In this document: positions 51,704-60,397 of the stretch, piece after piece | Layout: every line of letters begins with the position of its first letter | How positions within the stretch are numbered: the stretch's first letter is position 1 | Translations under genes and position numbers: made by a program | The notes under the pieces: model-generated | What the model saw: the letters and a program-made list of their open reading frames with translations, nothing else | Database searches by the model: none | Told to the model about the DNA's origin: nothing | Source: Christiangramia portivictoriae DSM 23547 | GTDB taxonomy: Bacteria; Bacteroidota; Bacteroidia; Flavobacteriales; Flavobacteriaceae | Length of the DNA stretch: 64,000 nt | Direction of reading: 5' to 3' | Assembly: GCF_000423045.1 (NCBI RefSeq) | Contig: NZ_KE383972.1 | Location: 205,670-269,669 of the forward strand

Positions 51704-51976
51704 TTAGTTCACAGCTTTTTGTAAATCAGCTCCGGCTTTAAATTTCACTACGTTTTTAGCAGCGATCTTAATAGTTTTTCCGGTTTGTGGGTTTCTTCCT
51801 TCACGAGCAGCTCTTTTAGATACAGACCAAGATCCGAATCCTACTAATGATACTCTATCTCCTTTTTTAAGAGATTTTTCAACGTTTTCTAGAAAAGACT
51901 CTAATGCTTTTTTAGCTGCTGCTTTAGAAATTCCAGCATTCTCAGCCATTGCGTCGATTAAATCTGTTTTGTTCAT
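51704..51976 (-). CDS. HU-family DNA-binding protein
   Basis: A 90-residue histone-like protein: helical dimerisation part ([36 protein letters not shown]) then the DNA-binding beta arm ([38 protein letters not shown]), where the RNPQTGK tip with intercalating Pro is intact. Homodimer that bends DNA. No C-terminal extension, so it is HU and not the larger Bacteroidota HU-like group. Own promoter and terminator; monocistronic. Confidence 0.95.
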   Translation of the reverse strand: MNKTDLIDAMAENAGISKAAAKKALESFLENVEKSLKKGDRVSLVGFGSWSVSKRAAREGRNPQTGKTIKIAAKNVVKFKAGADLQKAVN

Positions 51977-52027
51977 AATTTGAATTTTAAATTAATTGTT
52001 GGTTAAACATTCTGTTAAACTGGTTTA

Positions 52028-52057
52028 CAAATTTATACGGATTTCCCGTCCACGCAA
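52028..52057 (-). promoter_or_regulatory. TTG-N19-TAnnTTTG promoter of the HU gene
   Basis: Minus strand TAAATTTG (52028-52035) with TTG (52055-52057) 19 bases upstream. Predicted start of transcription near 52020, giving a 45-nt leader. Confidence 0.6.
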
Positions 52058-52161
52058 GTAATGACAAGGGAAAAGCCCGTATTTGTTGATAACTCGGTTG
52101 ATTTGTTAATAAAGATAATTGTTTTTTATTAAAATCCAACTAAATCAGTATTAATAAGGGT

Positions 52162-53112
52162 TCAGCGCAATTTTGCATTTGCCGAAAATTTAAAGCCATT
52201 TAGAAGCGAGCGAGTTTCCATTTTTCGTTTTCCCGGAAGTTGCATTTGCTTAATTTCTATAAATCCACCTTTCGCGGCAATCATCAATTGTTTGTCTTCG
52301 ACCAGAACCTTTCCAGAAGCGTGATCGTGATCTCTGGAATGACTAATTGCGTCATAAATCTTTACGGTCTGCTCCTCTGCGTCTGCATTGTCTAAATAAC
52401 ACCAGGCAGCAGGGTAGGGGTTGAGTCCGCGTATGTGGTTGTAGATCTCATGTAAAGGCTTCTCCCAATCGATCTTTGTATTCTCACGATTTAGTTTCGG
52501 TGCCTCTTTGAGAGATCCTGAATCTTCCTGAGCAATTGGCATGGTTGTTCCTTTAGAGATTGCCTCAAGGGTTTTTACTACAAGGCCTGATCCTTTATTC
52601 ATCAATCTGTCATGAATGGTTTCCAGGTTTTCGTGTTCCCCAATGAGAATCGATTCCTGCATGATCATAGCACCAGTATCAATTTTCTCGTCCAGAAAGA
52701 AAGTGGATATTCCAGTCTCTTTCTCTCCATTCATGATCGCCCAGTTTATTGGAGCAGCTCCGCGATACTGAGGAAGTAAACTTGCATGTAAATTAAAAGT
52801 GCCAAGCTCAGGATAGTTCCAAACAGATTTAGGAAGCATTCTAAAAGCGACCACCACCTGAACATTTGGATTAATTTCCTGCAGTTCCTGCTGAAATTCT
52901 TCAGATTTTAGATTAGTGGGTTGGAGAACTTTAAGATTTCTGGAAACAGCAAAGGTCTTTACGGCACTTTCTTTTAATTTTCTTCCTCTACCGGCCGGTC
53001 TATCGGGAGCGGTAACCACGCCTGCAACATTATAGCCAGCTTCCAGTATTGCTTCAAGGCTTTTCACGGCAAATTCCGGAGTACCCATAAATACTATCCT
53101 AAGATCAGTCAT
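52162..53112 (-). CDS. fmt: Methionyl-tRNA formyltransferase
   Basis: A 316-residue enzyme that formylates initiator Met-tRNA with 10-formyl-THF. N-terminal FMGTPEFAVKSLEAIL and the catalytic FNLHASLLPQYRGAAPINWAIMNGEKETGISTFFLDEKIDTG (Asn, His, Asp, SLLP folate site). C-terminal tRNA-binding domain from about residue 210. Length matches E. coli (315). Its start lies 8 bases inside the recQ end, implying co-translation. Confidence 0.96.
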   Translation of the reverse strand: MTDLRIVFMGTPEFAVKSLEAILEAGYNVAGVVTAPDRPAGRGRKLKESAVKTFAVSRNLKVLQPTNLKSEEFQQELQEINPNVQVVVAFRMLPKSVWNYPELGTFNLHASLLPQYRGAAPINWAIMNGEKETGISTFFLDEKIDTGAMIMQESILIGEHENLETIHDRLMNKGSGLVVKTLEAISKGTTMPIAQEDSGSLKEAPKLNRENTKIDWEKPLHEIYNHIRGLNPYPAAWCYLDNADAEEQTVKIYDAISHSRDHDHASGKVLVEDKQLMIAAKGGFIEIKQMQLPGKRKMETRSLLNGFKFSANAKLR

Positions 53113-55009
53113 TTGTTGAAATTTTATACTTATTTGTTATTGTTTTTTGTAAAATTCCCCGTTCCAGAAGTAAACCTATTACCTTCAGAATTGAGGCTTC
53201 TTTATAATTTAGTAGTGCGATAATTTCCTTGCTGTCCAGGGCTCGAGATTTCAACAATTTCTGCAAGGCTAGAAATATCTCATTCATTTCATCCCTGCTC
53301 AAATCATTGGTTTCAGCATTGCAAACCGAGCACCTGCCACATTTTTCAGGATTCGTTTCACCAAAATATTTTAGTAACTGTATCTGCTTGCAAAGCTGAT
53401 CATTCTGAACGAAATCCAGCACGGCAGTAATCTTTTCTCGTTTGGTCTTATTATACTTTGAAATAAATCCAGAAACTGGATTGATAGTAGATTCGTCTTC
53501 CCTGGGAACAAGAAAGGTGATAGAAGCGTCATGCTTAGCCATGGTAAACTCGATAACCTCTTGTTGCTGAAGTTCTTCAAATAGATTTATGCACTCCTGT
53601 TCCTGCAGATCTGCTTTCTCGGCAACAGATGACATATTGAAGTTCACCAGATTATCGAAAACACCACCATAATTCCTTAATAAAGTTCGTAACAGATGGG
53701 CATATTTAGGATTGTCATCGAGATATAATTCCAGTTGCTCCCCGCTTAGTTTGATCATAATTTCAGTCTTCTTCTGAAACTGCTGCGAAAGTCGAAGCAC
53801 ACTGCATCGATCCAGTAGTTGCAGCGCATTATAGGTTTTGCCAGAAATGAGGTGGTATTGATGACAGAATGCTGAAAAATTAAAATCACAGACCTGGTTT
53901 TCGCCTTCCCCATAAGCAATACTGAAATAAGCATTCAATTTCCTGTAAATGAACTTTACATCATCCACCGATGCCAGGTTATTGATAAACTGATTCTTAA
54001 GAACAGGGATATCGCCGGCATTGGTTAGTATAACGGCTTTAGAGGTCTTTCCATCCCTTCCCGCTCTTCCTGCTTCCTGAAAATAACTTTCCAGACTTTC
54101 CGGCAGATCAATATGAACAACTGTTCGAACATCGGGTTTGTCGATACCCATTCCAAATGCAGTCGTAGCGACCATGACACTAATATCGTTATTCATCCAT
54201 GTTCTGAACCTGGCGGTTTTTTCCTCTTTTTTCATTCCGCCGTGGTAGGCAGCAGCAGTAATGCCATTCTTATTTAGAAAATCTGTGATCTCACGAGTGG
54301 CATTTCGGCTTCTAACATACACGATAGCCGATTCATGACCCAGCAATCTGGTTAATCGAAAATATTTGTCCTCCGTTTTAACCACTTCATAATACAGGTT
54401 GGTTCTTTCGAATGATTTTGTGAATACCTGCCGGTTCTTAAGCTGAAGCTGCTCACAGATATCCTTCACCACCAATTTAGTTGCAGTTGCTGTAAATGCA
54501 GCCACAGGAGGCTCAGGGATTATTTCTCTTATTTCTGAAATGCTACGATATGCAGGTCTGAAATCGTGTCCCCATTGTGAAATACAATGCGCTTCATCCA
54601 CTGCGATTAAATTCACATTCATTTGCTTCAGTCGTTCTTTAACGATTTCCTGCTGAAGTCTTTCCGGACTGAGGTATAGGAATTTGAAATTTCCGAAGAT
54701 GCAATTATCGAGCGTTCTATCCAGATCGGCATAAGACATGCCGCCAGTAATGGCCATTGCTTTGATATTTCTTTTCTGAAGCGCCTGTACCTGGTCTTCC
54801 ATTAAAGAAATTAGAGGAGATACCACCACGCAAATACCATCCATTAACATTGCGGGAACCTGGAAGCAGATGGATTTGCCGCCACCGGTAGGGAATAAGG
54901 TTAAAGTATCCTGTCCACTTAAAATAGCTTCTATGACTTCCAGTTGTGATGGCCTGAATTCCTGGAAGCCCCAATATTTTTGTAGAATTTTTAAAGCTTC
55001 CGTTTGCAA
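53105..55009 (-). CDS. recQ: RecQ-family ATP-dependent DNA helicase, no HRDC domain
   Basis: A 634-residue 3'-to-5' DNA helicase. Walker A LFPTGGGKSICFQVPA, DEAH box (AVDEAHCISQWGHDFRPAY), motif VI AGRAGRDG, in residues 1-330. Then a region of about 200 residues, with helical and winged-helix-like character, precedes the zinc cysteines (CKQIQLLKYFGETNPEKCGRCSVC, about residues 538-560), which in E. coli RecQ sit near 380-403. A second small winged-helix-like segment ends the protein. No HRDC domain. Product acts in fork repair and recombination. The AAA ATPase gene is 4 bases upstream. Confidence 0.9.
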   Translation of the reverse strand: MQTEALKILQKYWGFQEFRPSQLEVIEAILSGQDTLTLFPTGGGKSICFQVPAMLMDGICVVVSPLISLMEDQVQALQKRNIKAMAITGGMSYADLDRTLDNCIFGNFKFLYLSPERLQQEIVKERLKQMNVNLIAVDEAHCISQWGHDFRPAYRSISEIREIIPEPPVAAFTATATKLVVKDICEQLQLKNRQVFTKSFERTNLYYEVVKTEDKYFRLTRLLGHESAIVYVRSRNATREITDFLNKNGITAAAYHGGMKKEEKTARFRTWMNNDISVMVATTAFGMGIDKPDVRTVVHIDLPESLESYFQEAGRAGRDGKTSKAVILTNAGDIPVLKNQFINNLASVDDVKFIYRKLNAYFSIAYGEGENQVCDFNFSAFCHQYHLISGKTYNALQLLDRCSVLRLSQQFQKKTEIMIKLSGEQLELYLDDNPKYAHLLRTLLRNYGGVFDNLVNFNMSSVAEKADLQEQECINLFEELQQQEVIEFTMAKHDASITFLVPREDESTINPVSGFISKYNKTKREKITAVLDFVQNDQLCKQIQLLKYFGETNPEKCGRCSVCNAETNDLSRDEMNEIFLALQKLLKSRALDSKEIIALLNYKEASILKVIGLLLERGILQKTITNKYKISTND

Positions 55010-55013
55010 TGGA

Positions 55014-55538
55014 TTAAAGTTGGTTCAGTATAAATTTAGTTCTTTCCGCTACACTAGCTTTAGGGATTTTAATTGGGTTATATCCAAAGCGCTTATAAGT
55101 GTCGTAAAGATATCCAGAGATTTTGACCGCTTCCTCGTAGGTCTCGTATCGTTCATTATCGCTTTTATAAATCTCCTTCCAGGGAGGCAGAATAAACACA
55201 TGGTCATAAGCATGATCCTGGCATGTGTTGTTGAATATTTCTGGATAGACGGTATCAAAGTAGTCCATGTAAGCTACTACATCGGGCAATCCGCGATCTA
55301 AAAAGATACGATTCGCTGTCGAACTGGAAGCTTCCCTGAACTGGTTCAATCTTCCTTCCAGTAATTTTTCACTGAAGAGTAATGGCTGCTCCAAAAATAG
55401 CTGATCGATACCATCCCTTTGTGCTTCAAGGGTTACCTGCCTGGAGATCTCATGAATACAATTTTCTCCTTTTGCTTCCAGATCGTGTATGATGGAAGAT
55501 TTCCCGGTACCGGGTCCACCGGTAATGACGATTTTCAT
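55014..55538 (-). CDS. AAA_28-type P-loop NTPase
   Basis: A 174-residue ATPase of the AAA_28/NadR-like group. Walker A GGPGTGKSSIIHDLEAKG, an IHEISRQVTLEAQRDG helix, and Walker B-like RIFLDRGLPDVVAYMDYF, with a C-terminal NPIKIPKASVAERTKFIL. Such proteins resemble kinases of nucleosides or cofactors; the substrate is unknown. ATG at 55538 is preferred to GTG nine bases upstream. Gap to recQ is four bases. Confidence 0.8.
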   Translation of the reverse strand: MKIVITGGPGTGKSSIIHDLEAKGENCIHEISRQVTLEAQRDGIDQLFLEQPLLFSEKLLEGRLNQFREASSSTANRIFLDRGLPDVVAYMDYFDTVYPEIFNNTCQDHAYDHVFILPPWKEIYKSDNERYETYEEAVKISGYLYDTYKRFGYNPIKIPKASVAERTKFILNQL

Positions 55539-55598
55539 AGTTTTCACGCGGCAAATTTCGGTAAATGAATTTGATTATAAAAATGAAGTCTTTCCTTG

Positions 55599-55606
55599 TA
55601 TCTTTG
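55599..55606 (+). promoter_or_regulatory. TAnnTTTG element for the DUF493 gene
   Basis: TATCTTTG, full match, 20 bases before the ATG at 55627. Confidence 0.5.
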
Positions 55607-55626
55607 CCATAAAAGAAGGAGAAATT

Positions 55627-55920
55627 ATGAGTGATTCGACAAATCCGGATGAATTTTACGCAAAACTTAAGAAACAGCTTCAGGATACCGCCATGTGGCC
55701 TGCGGAATATCTCTATAAATTTATTGTTCCAACCAAAGGTGATAAAATAACCCAGGTAGAAGATATTTTTGATAATATGGGAGCTGTGATCAACACGAAA
55801 CAATCAAAAAAGGGAACCTACACCAGTGTTTCCATTAACGTGAGAATGAAAAATCCAGATCACGTGATTGAAAAGTACAAAGAAGTTGCAGAGAAAGTGG
55901 AAGGAGTCATTTCTCTTTAA
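55627..55920 (+). CDS. DUF493 (YbeD-like) regulatory-type protein
   Basis: A 97-residue ACT-like protein. The ferredoxin-like fold VPTKGDKITQVEDIFDNMGAVINTKQSKKGTYTSVSINVRMKNPDHVIEKYKEVAEKVEG fits DUF493/YbeD, with the conserved YTSVSI strand. Function in E. coli is uncertain (linked to lipoate metabolism by position). An open frame extends upstream across the promoter and overlaps the divergent ATPase start, so the short form from ATG at 55627 is used. Confidence 0.85.
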   Translation: MSDSTNPDEFYAKLKKQLQDTAMWPAEYLYKFIVPTKGDKITQVEDIFDNMGAVINTKQSKKGTYTSVSINVRMKNPDHVIEKYKEVAEKVEGVISL

Positions 55921-56021
55921 CGATCATACAATTGCGCTATTTTCTTGTCATTCTTACTGAATATTTAGTATTTTGCAGGCAGGAGAAAACTTCTATTAAA
56001 TTACCTAATTAAATCTCAATT

Positions 56022-56669
56022 TTGACAAACGCTTTAGAATATAACTCTGAAAGGAGTAAATTGATCATTCCTGAATATGGCAGACATTTGCAAAAAATGG
56101 TGGAACATGCTGTAGCAATCGAAGATGATAAAGAACGGAACAAAGTTGCCAATTCAATTATCGCTGTAATGGGTAATATGAATCCGCATCTTCGTGATGT
56201 GCCAGATTTTCAGCATAAACTATGGGATCAGCTATTTATGATCAGTGATTTTAAACTGGATGTTGAATCTCCCTTTCCAAAACCAACCAGGGAAATGCTT
56301 ACAGAGCGTCCCGAAATGCTTGATTATCCTGAAAACAATCCTAAGTACAGGTTCTACGGAAACAATATCAAGCGTATGATCGATGCGGCAAAGGACAAGG
56401 AGGAAGGTGATTTTAAAGATGCCCTGGTGATGACGATCGCTAATCATATGAAAAAATCTTATCTGAACTGGAATCGCGATTCTGTGGATGATGAGGTCAT
56501 AATCAATCATCTAAAAGAGTTGAGCGGTGGAAAGATCAATCTCAAAAATGCCGATGAAGATCTAACCCAGGCCTCAGAACTTATTCGTGGAAGCGGATCA
56601 AATAAGAAGAAATATACAAAGAACAAAAAACATTCTGGCGGCCGCAAACCAGGTCGTAAACGCCACTAA
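56022..56669 (+). CDS. DUF4290 family protein
   Basis: A 215-residue protein of a Bacteroidota-specific family. N-terminal LEYNSERSKLIIPEYGRHLQKMVEHAV and the central MNPHLRDVPDFQHKLWDQLFMISDFKLDVESPFP are the family hallmarks. C-terminal 30 residues are basic and low complexity (SNKKKYTKNKKHSGGRKPGRKRH), which suggests nucleic-acid contact. The start is TTG at 56022; no ATG is available upstream in this frame before a stop. Twelve bases upstream of murA, with which it is conserved as a pair in flavobacteria. Confidence 0.85.
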   Translation: MTNALEYNSERSKLIIPEYGRHLQKMVEHAVAIEDDKERNKVANSIIAVMGNMNPHLRDVPDFQHKLWDQLFMISDFKLDVESPFPKPTREMLTERPEMLDYPENNPKYRFYGNNIKRMIDAAKDKEEGDFKDALVMTIANHMKKSYLNWNRDSVDDEVIINHLKELSGGKINLKNADEDLTQASELIRGSGSNKKKYTKNKKHSGGRKPGRKRH

Positions 56670-56681
56670 TATCTTGCTTTA

Positions 56682-57995
56682 ATGGGAACATTTCAAATAG
56701 AAGGCGGTCATCGTTTGAGCGGGGATATACAACCCCAGGGAGCAAAAAACGAGGCACTGCAAATTTTATGTGCAGTATTGTTAACCAATGAAAAAGTGGT
56801 TATCAACAACATTCCAGACATTCTGGACGTGAACAAATTGATAAACCTGCTGAAAAATCTCGGTGTCAAGATCGAAAAACTGGGAAAAGGAAGTTATTCT
56901 TTCCAGAGTGATGATCTTGATATGGGTTACCTGAATAGCGAGCAGTTTAAGATCGATGGAGGCGGACTTCGCGGTTCTATCATGATCGTTGGGCCTATGC
57001 TGGGAAGATTTGGGAAAGGTTTTATTCCCAAACCTGGTGGAGACAAAATTGGTAGACGTAGACTGGATACTCATTTTGAAGGCTTTAGGAAGCTGGGGGC
57101 AGATTTCAGGTACAATAAGGAAGAACGATTTTACGGAGTTGAAGCTCCTGAAGGTTTGACCGGAAGCTATATGTTGCTGGAAGAAGCTTCTGTGACCGGA
57201 ACTGCGAATATTGTAATGGCTGCAGTTCTTGCAAAAGGTAAAACGACTATTTATAACGCTGCCTGTGAACCATATTTACAGCAGTTGTGTCTTATGATGA
57301 ATCGCATGGGCGCCAATATTAGCGGAATTGGTTCTAATATGCTGATCATAGAAGGTGTGGATAAATTAGGAGGTTGTGAACATACAATTCTTCCAGATAT
57401 GATCGAAATTGGTTCATGGATTGGCCTTGCTGCCATGACAAAAAGTGAGATTACCATTAAGAATGTAAACTGGGATATGCTGGGTGTCATCCCAACAACC
57501 TTCCGGAAACTGGGCATTACTGTGGAAAGAAAGGGGGATGACATTTATATACCTGCACATACTGAAGGTTATGAAGTACAGAGCTTTATAGATGGTTCTA
57601 TTATGAACATTAGTGATGCTCCATGGCCAGGCTTTACTCCAGACCTATTAAGTATAATTCTTGTAATCGCGACTCAGGCCAGAGGAAGTGTGCTAATCCA
57701 CCAGAAGATGTTTGAAAGCAGACTTTTCTTTGTGGATAAACTTATAGATATGGGAGCCAAGATCATTCTTTGTGATCCACATAGAGCGACAGTGATAGGC
57801 CATGATTTCCAGTCTCAACTAAAAGCCACGACCATGACTTCTCCAGATATCAGAGCGGGAATTTCCTTATTAATCGCTGCACTTTCAGCAAAAGGAACCT
57901 CTACGATACATAATATCGAGCAAATTGACAGAGGTTATGAAAACATCGAGCAAAGATTAAAAGCGATAGGAGCGAAGATCACCAGAATCGCTTAA
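56682..57995 (+). CDS. murA: UDP-N-acetylglucosamine 1-carboxyvinyltransferase, Asp-type (MurA)
   Basis: A 437-residue EPSP-synthase-fold enzyme: UDP-GlcNAc plus PEP gives enolpyruvyl-UDP-GlcNAc, the first step of peptidoglycan synthesis. Lys22/Asn23 in GAKNEALQIL, the loop GPMLGRFGKGFIPKPGGDKIGRRRLDTHFEG, and IEIGSWIGLAAMTKS match MurA. In the catalytic loop, Asp121 replaces the Cys that E. coli has at position 115, the residue alkylated by fosfomycin. The second half (DAPWPGFTPDLLSIILVIATQARG) has the expected Asp. A shared terminator follows. Confidence 0.95.
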   Translation: MGTFQIEGGHRLSGDIQPQGAKNEALQILCAVLLTNEKVVINNIPDILDVNKLINLLKNLGVKIEKLGKGSYSFQSDDLDMGYLNSEQFKIDGGGLRGSIMIVGPMLGRFGKGFIPKPGGDKIGRRRLDTHFEGFRKLGADFRYNKEERFYGVEAPEGLTGSYMLLEEASVTGTANIVMAAVLAKGKTTIYNAACEPYLQQLCLMMNRMGANISGIGSNMLIIEGVDKLGGCEHTILPDMIEIGSWIGLAAMTKSEITIKNVNWDMLGVIPTTFRKLGITVERKGDDIYIPAHTEGYEVQSFIDGSIMNISDAPWPGFTPDLLSIILVIATQARGSVLIHQKMFESRLFFVDKLIDMGAKIILCDPHRATVIGHDFQSQLKATTMTSPDIRAGISLLIAALSAKGTSTIHNIEQIDRGYENIEQRLKAIGAKITRIA

Positions 57996-58022
57996 CGCTG
58001 TTTTCTTCGGATTTCAATGCAT

Positions 58023-58054
58023 AAAAAAAGCTGTTCGTTTGAACAGCTTTTTTA
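58023..58054. terminator. Bidirectional terminator after murA
   Basis: 13-bp stem (58024-58036 with 58041-58053), 4-nt loop, with A-run and T-run arms serving murA and the convergent gene. Confidence 0.85.
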
Positions 58055-58069
58055 GTTATATAAGAGAAC

Positions 58070-59530
58070 TTAGACTTCTGACTTTGCCTGTTCCTTATGT
58101 TCTTTATAATGAAAGAGATTTTGCTCTTTGATCATTTTTGTAGTTTTCTCCGGAAGCATGTCTTCCCATCCACTCTTACCTTCACTGATCATTTTTAAGA
58201 CTTCTCTCGAATAAATGTTCAACGTATCAGGGTTGTAGTTCTTAATGTCTTCCACACGGCCATTGTATTTGAAGAACTTAAATAATTCCTTCATTCTTGG
58301 GTGTACTTTCAGGTTCTCACTGGTGGTCAATTCTCCGGTTTCTTCATCCTTCAGTGGATATAAATACACTTTCAGATCCTTAAAGAATAGTTTTCCGAAG
58401 GCTTCAAGAATACCGCCGCTTAGATGTCGATAGTACTTTTCATCAAAAACATCCACAAGATTCTGAACACCCATGGTGAGACCCATACGTTGTTTGGAGT
58501 ACCTGGAGAAGTATTCCACTACCTTAAAGTACTCCTGGAAATTAGAGATCATAACTGTTTGTCCTAGAGAACATAGTAGCTCAGCCCTGTCCATAAAATC
58601 ACGTTCGTCGATCTCGCCTTCTGCTCTTAAGTTAGACAAAGTGATTTCAAAAATGATTTCTGTATTTTCTTCAGAAACCTTGCTCTCGCTAAAGAACAGT
58701 TCCTTGGATCTTTCATACATATCCATGTTCACCTTGGTAACCGGTCTAAAGCTACCACGAAGAGCCAGAATATTCTTTTTATATAGGATCTTTGCCGGGA
58801 GTACGTTGTTCCCATCAGGACCAAACATTACGGCATCGGTCATACCATTTTTGACCAGTTGTAAGCTCATTAGCCTGTTATCCACGTTTTCGAAACGCGG
58901 TCCGGAAAAATTGATCGTATCGATCTCGATTTGATCTTTATCAATATGATCATAGAGATATCGAAGCAACTTTTTAGGATTGTCATACTTATAATAAGCG
59001 CCGTATATAAGATTAACACCCAGGATTCCTAAAGTATTTTGTTGATGACGGGCGTCATTTTCATGAAACCGTACGTGTAGCAGGATTTCGTTGTATTCTT
59101 CTTCAGGATCTACCTGATACCGGATACCTACCCATCCATGACCTTTATATTTCTTAGCGAAATCTATAGTAGCCACAGTATTGGCGTAGGTAAAGAATAG
59201 TTTATTTGGATGTTTCTCCCTTGAAATTCGTTCTTCAATTAAATTCGTTTCGTGGGATAACATTTTTTTAAGCCTGGCTTCAGTAACATAGCGGCGATCA
59301 TCTTCAACACCATAGATCGCGTCACTAAAGTCTTTATCGTAGGCACTCATAGCCTTTGCGATAGTTCCAGATGCTCCTCCAGCCCGAAAGAAATTTCGTA
59401 CTGTTTCCTGTCCGGCACCAATTTCAGAAAAAGTTCCGTAGATATTTTCGTTAAGATTGATACGCAGGGCCTTACTATTAATAGAAGGAACGTTCTCGAA
59501 TTCCTTATCGCCCATTATGGTAATTGGCAT
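58070..59530 (-). CDS. Large conserved soluble protein, unknown function
   Basis: A 486-residue cytosolic protein with no signal peptide or membrane segment. Repeated conserved elements: NLNENIYGTFSEIGAGQETVRNFFRAGGASGTIAKAMSAYDKDFSDAIYG near the N-terminus, HGWVGIRYQVDPEEEYNEILLHVRFHENDARHQQNTLGILGVNLIYGAYY in the middle, and MVQNLVDVFDEKYYRHLSGGILEAFGKLFFKDLKVYLYPLKDEETGEL. Relatives are sometimes labelled nicotinate-nucleotide adenylyltransferase or TonB receptor, but none of the expected motifs is present. Function is not known to me. Own gene, minus strand. Confidence 0.7.
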   Translation of the reverse strand: MPITIMGDKEFENVPSINSKALRINLNENIYGTFSEIGAGQETVRNFFRAGGASGTIAKAMSAYDKDFSDAIYGVEDDRRYVTEARLKKMLSHETNLIEERISREKHPNKLFFTYANTVATIDFAKKYKGHGWVGIRYQVDPEEEYNEILLHVRFHENDARHQQNTLGILGVNLIYGAYYKYDNPKKLLRYLYDHIDKDQIEIDTINFSGPRFENVDNRLMSLQLVKNGMTDAVMFGPDGNNVLPAKILYKKNILALRGSFRPVTKVNMDMYERSKELFFSESKVSEENTEIIFEITLSNLRAEGEIDERDFMDRAELLCSLGQTVMISNFQEYFKVVEYFSRYSKQRMGLTMGVQNLVDVFDEKYYRHLSGGILEAFGKLFFKDLKVYLYPLKDEETGELTTSENLKVHPRMKELFKFFKYNGRVEDIKNYNPDTLNIYSREVLKMISEGKSGWEDMLPEKTTKMIKEQNLFHYKEHKEQAKSEV

Positions 59531-59608
59531 ATTTTATCGTTTAGGTAAGCATTGTTAATTGCGTACTTCAAAAGTACTAAAAGCGGTAGGCATACAAAAA
59601 AATATATT

Positions 59609-59616
59609 TACTTTTG
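59609..59616 (+). promoter_or_regulatory. TAnnTTTG element for the MBL hydrolase gene
   Basis: TACTTTTG, full -7 match, ending 18 bases before the TTG start at 59635. It supports that start. Confidence 0.45.
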
Positions 59617-59634
59617 TGCTAAAAATAACAGCTT

Positions 59635-60396
59635 TTGGAGGTTACATTTTTAGGGACTGGAACATCACAAGGTATACCAATTATTGGGGTAGATCACCCG
59701 GTATGTTATAGTGATGATCCCCGTGATAAAAGACTTCGGGTCTCTGTCCTGGTTCACTGGAATGGTAAAAATATCCTGATTGACTGTGGCCCAGATTTTA
59801 GGCAGCAGATGCTGGCCAATAATGTTAGAAAGCTGGACGCTATTTTTTACACTCATGAGCATAACGATCATACTGCAGGTCTTGACGATATAAGACCATT
59901 CTTTTTCAGGCAGGGTGATATTCCTATTTATGCTCACCAAAGAGTTTTAAATTCACTCAGAAAAAAATTTGACTATATCTTCACTTCGGAAGATCGCTAT
60001 CCCGGAGCTCCCGCCGTTATTGAAAATGTGGTACATAACAAGGAATTTCAATTTGAAGGTTTAAAAGTAATGCCTGTAGATTTTAAGCACAACAAGCTGC
60101 AGGTTTTTGGATACAGGTTGGGAGATTTTGCTTACTTGACAGATATTAAAACTATTACCGATGAAGAGATTTCCAAACTAAAAGGTTTGAAAGTGCTGGT
60201 GGTAAGTGCGCTTAGAAGAGAGCCGCATCATTCCCATTTTAATCTTGAAGAAGCTTTGGAATTTGTGGAGATGGTAAAGCCGGAAAGAACATATTTTACA
60301 CACATTAGCCATATGCTGGGATTTCATGCAGAAGTAGAGGAAGAACTTCCTGACAACATTCACCTGGCTTATGATAATTTAAAAATTGAAATTTAG
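59635..60396 (+). CDS. Metallo-beta-lactamase-fold hydrolase (PhnP-like)
   Basis: A 253-residue MBL-fold enzyme. FLGTGTSQGIPIIGVDHPVC starts the fold, the metal site is THEHNDHTAGLDDIRPFFF (HxHxDH), with further ligands in HNKLQVFGYRLGDFAYLTDIKT, SHFNLEEALEF and THISHMLGFH. PhnP-type members are cyclic-phosphate phosphodiesterases. TTG at 59635 is the start; no ATG occurs near and the promoter element supports it. Two bases separate it from the next gene. Confidence 0.85.
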   Translation: MEVTFLGTGTSQGIPIIGVDHPVCYSDDPRDKRLRVSVLVHWNGKNILIDCGPDFRQQMLANNVRKLDAIFYTHEHNDHTAGLDDIRPFFFRQGDIPIYAHQRVLNSLRKKFDYIFTSEDRYPGAPAVIENVVHNKEFQFEGLKVMPVDFKHNKLQVFGYRLGDFAYLTDIKTITDEEISKLKGLKVLVVSALRREPHHSHFNLEEALEFVEMVKPERTYFTHISHMLGFHAEVEEELPDNIHLAYDNLKIEI

Positions 60397-60397
60397 T

